Part shown: positions 6,243 through 6,359 of the stretch, piece after piece
Layout: every line of letters starts with the position of its first letter
Position numbering within the stretch: the first letter of the stretch is position 1
Assembly: GCA_947384095.1 (NCBI GenBank)
Contig: CANDFU010000107.1
Span: forward strand, 1-6,359
Length of the DNA stretch: 6,359 bases
Reading direction: 5' to 3'
Source of the DNA: an uncultured Roseburia sp.
GTDB taxonomy: Bacteria; Bacillota; Clostridia; Lachnospirales; Lachnospiraceae
Notes under the pieces: generated by a model
Databases searched by the model: none
Seen by the model: only the letters and a program-made list of their open reading frames with translations
Told to the model about the DNA's origin: nothing
Translations under genes and position numbers: made by a program

Positions 6243-6322
6243 ATTTCACAGGAAATCCAGATACTTTCGCGCTTCACAGCAACAAGGCCTTTCCCAACAT
6301 GGCTTTTCCTATGAAATAAAAA
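6238..6322. repeat. 18-bp near-perfect inverted repeat
   Basis: The left arm TTTTTATTTCACAGGAAA (6238-6255) and the right arm TTTCCTATGAAATAAAAA (6305-6322) are reverse complements at 17 of 18 positions, with 49 bases between them. In minus-strand RNA the single mismatch becomes a U-G pair, so the whole arm could pair. Each arm begins with the T-run of a terminator pointing inward: the plus-strand GC-rich block on the left and the minus-strand hairpin at 6324-6344 on the right. It could be a convergent terminator pair, a remnant of a small inverted-repeat element, or an RNA hairpin. Confidence 0.6.
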
Positions 6323-6344
6323 AGAATCCGGCCCTGCCGGATTC
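6318..6344 (-). terminator. Rho-independent terminator of a gene beyond the right edge
   Basis: A perfect 8-bp stem, GAATCCGG (6324-6331) with CCGGATTC (6337-6344), has a 5-base loop and is followed on the minus strand by six Ts (6318-6323). It implies a minus-strand gene or RNA whose 3' end lies just outside the window. A further CCGCC-TGC-GGCGG hairpin (6346-6358) sits directly upstream in the same direction. No A/T-run on the other side supports plus-strand use. Confidence 0.88.
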
Positions 6345-6359
6345 TCCGCCTGCGGCGGG

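Noticed and set aside
5979..6314. 111-codon plus-strand open frame with a GTG start
   Set aside because: Its hydrophobic start is just translation of T-rich DNA, it crosses the DnaA boxes, the GC-rich block and a T-run, and it has no ribosome site or family match.
6194..6359. Minus-strand frame open from the right edge for 54 codons
   Set aside because: It reads straight through a strong terminator hairpin and its T-run, so it is not likely to be the end of a real gene.

Overview
The window looks like one end of a draft-assembly contig from a Gram-positive anaerobe of the Clostridia, most likely Lachnospiraceae-like. This rests on the gene families present, the moderately high GC of the genes, the GGAGG-type ribosome sites and the very AT-rich intergenic DNA. 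It is an inference from gene content only. All five complete genes and the one partial gene lie on the minus strand, so the text below reads from right to left.

Right part (about 5672-6359): roughly 690 bases with no convincing protein gene but much structure. From the right edge leftward it holds: a strong minus-strand terminator for a gene outside the window (6318-6344); an 18-bp inverted repeat with 49 bases between its arms (6238-6322); a GC-rich, self-complementary block that may be a plus-strand small RNA (about 6122-6242); a cluster of DnaA-box-like 9-mers including a perfect consensus copy (5978-6048); an AT-rich tract; two overlapping divergent promoters (5805-5853); a nested stem-loop (5732-5778); and a second minus-strand promoter (5705-5733).

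Middle (4074-5671): a two-gene unit encoding a divergent WecG/TagA/CpsF-type (GT26) glycosyltransferase homologue and a YitT-family membrane protein, closed by a clear intrinsic terminator (4011-4059).

Left part (48-3960): a PucR/CdaR-type regulator, ftsE, ftsX and an M23-family murein hydrolase with a long coiled coil, with 19 bp between the regulator and ftsE and overlaps between the other genes. FtsE (ATPase) and FtsX (membrane subunit) form the complex that, in related bacteria, activates a secreted coiled-coil cell-wall hydrolase (PcsB in streptococci, CwlO in Bacillus). Here the presumed partner hydrolase is the next gene, so the last three genes read as a cell-wall remodelling and division module.

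The first 47 bases are not genomic. They match Illumina P5-end sequence, an 8-base index and the Read 1 primer. The adapter cuts off the hydrolase gene and adds 13 false residues and a false stop to its open frame.
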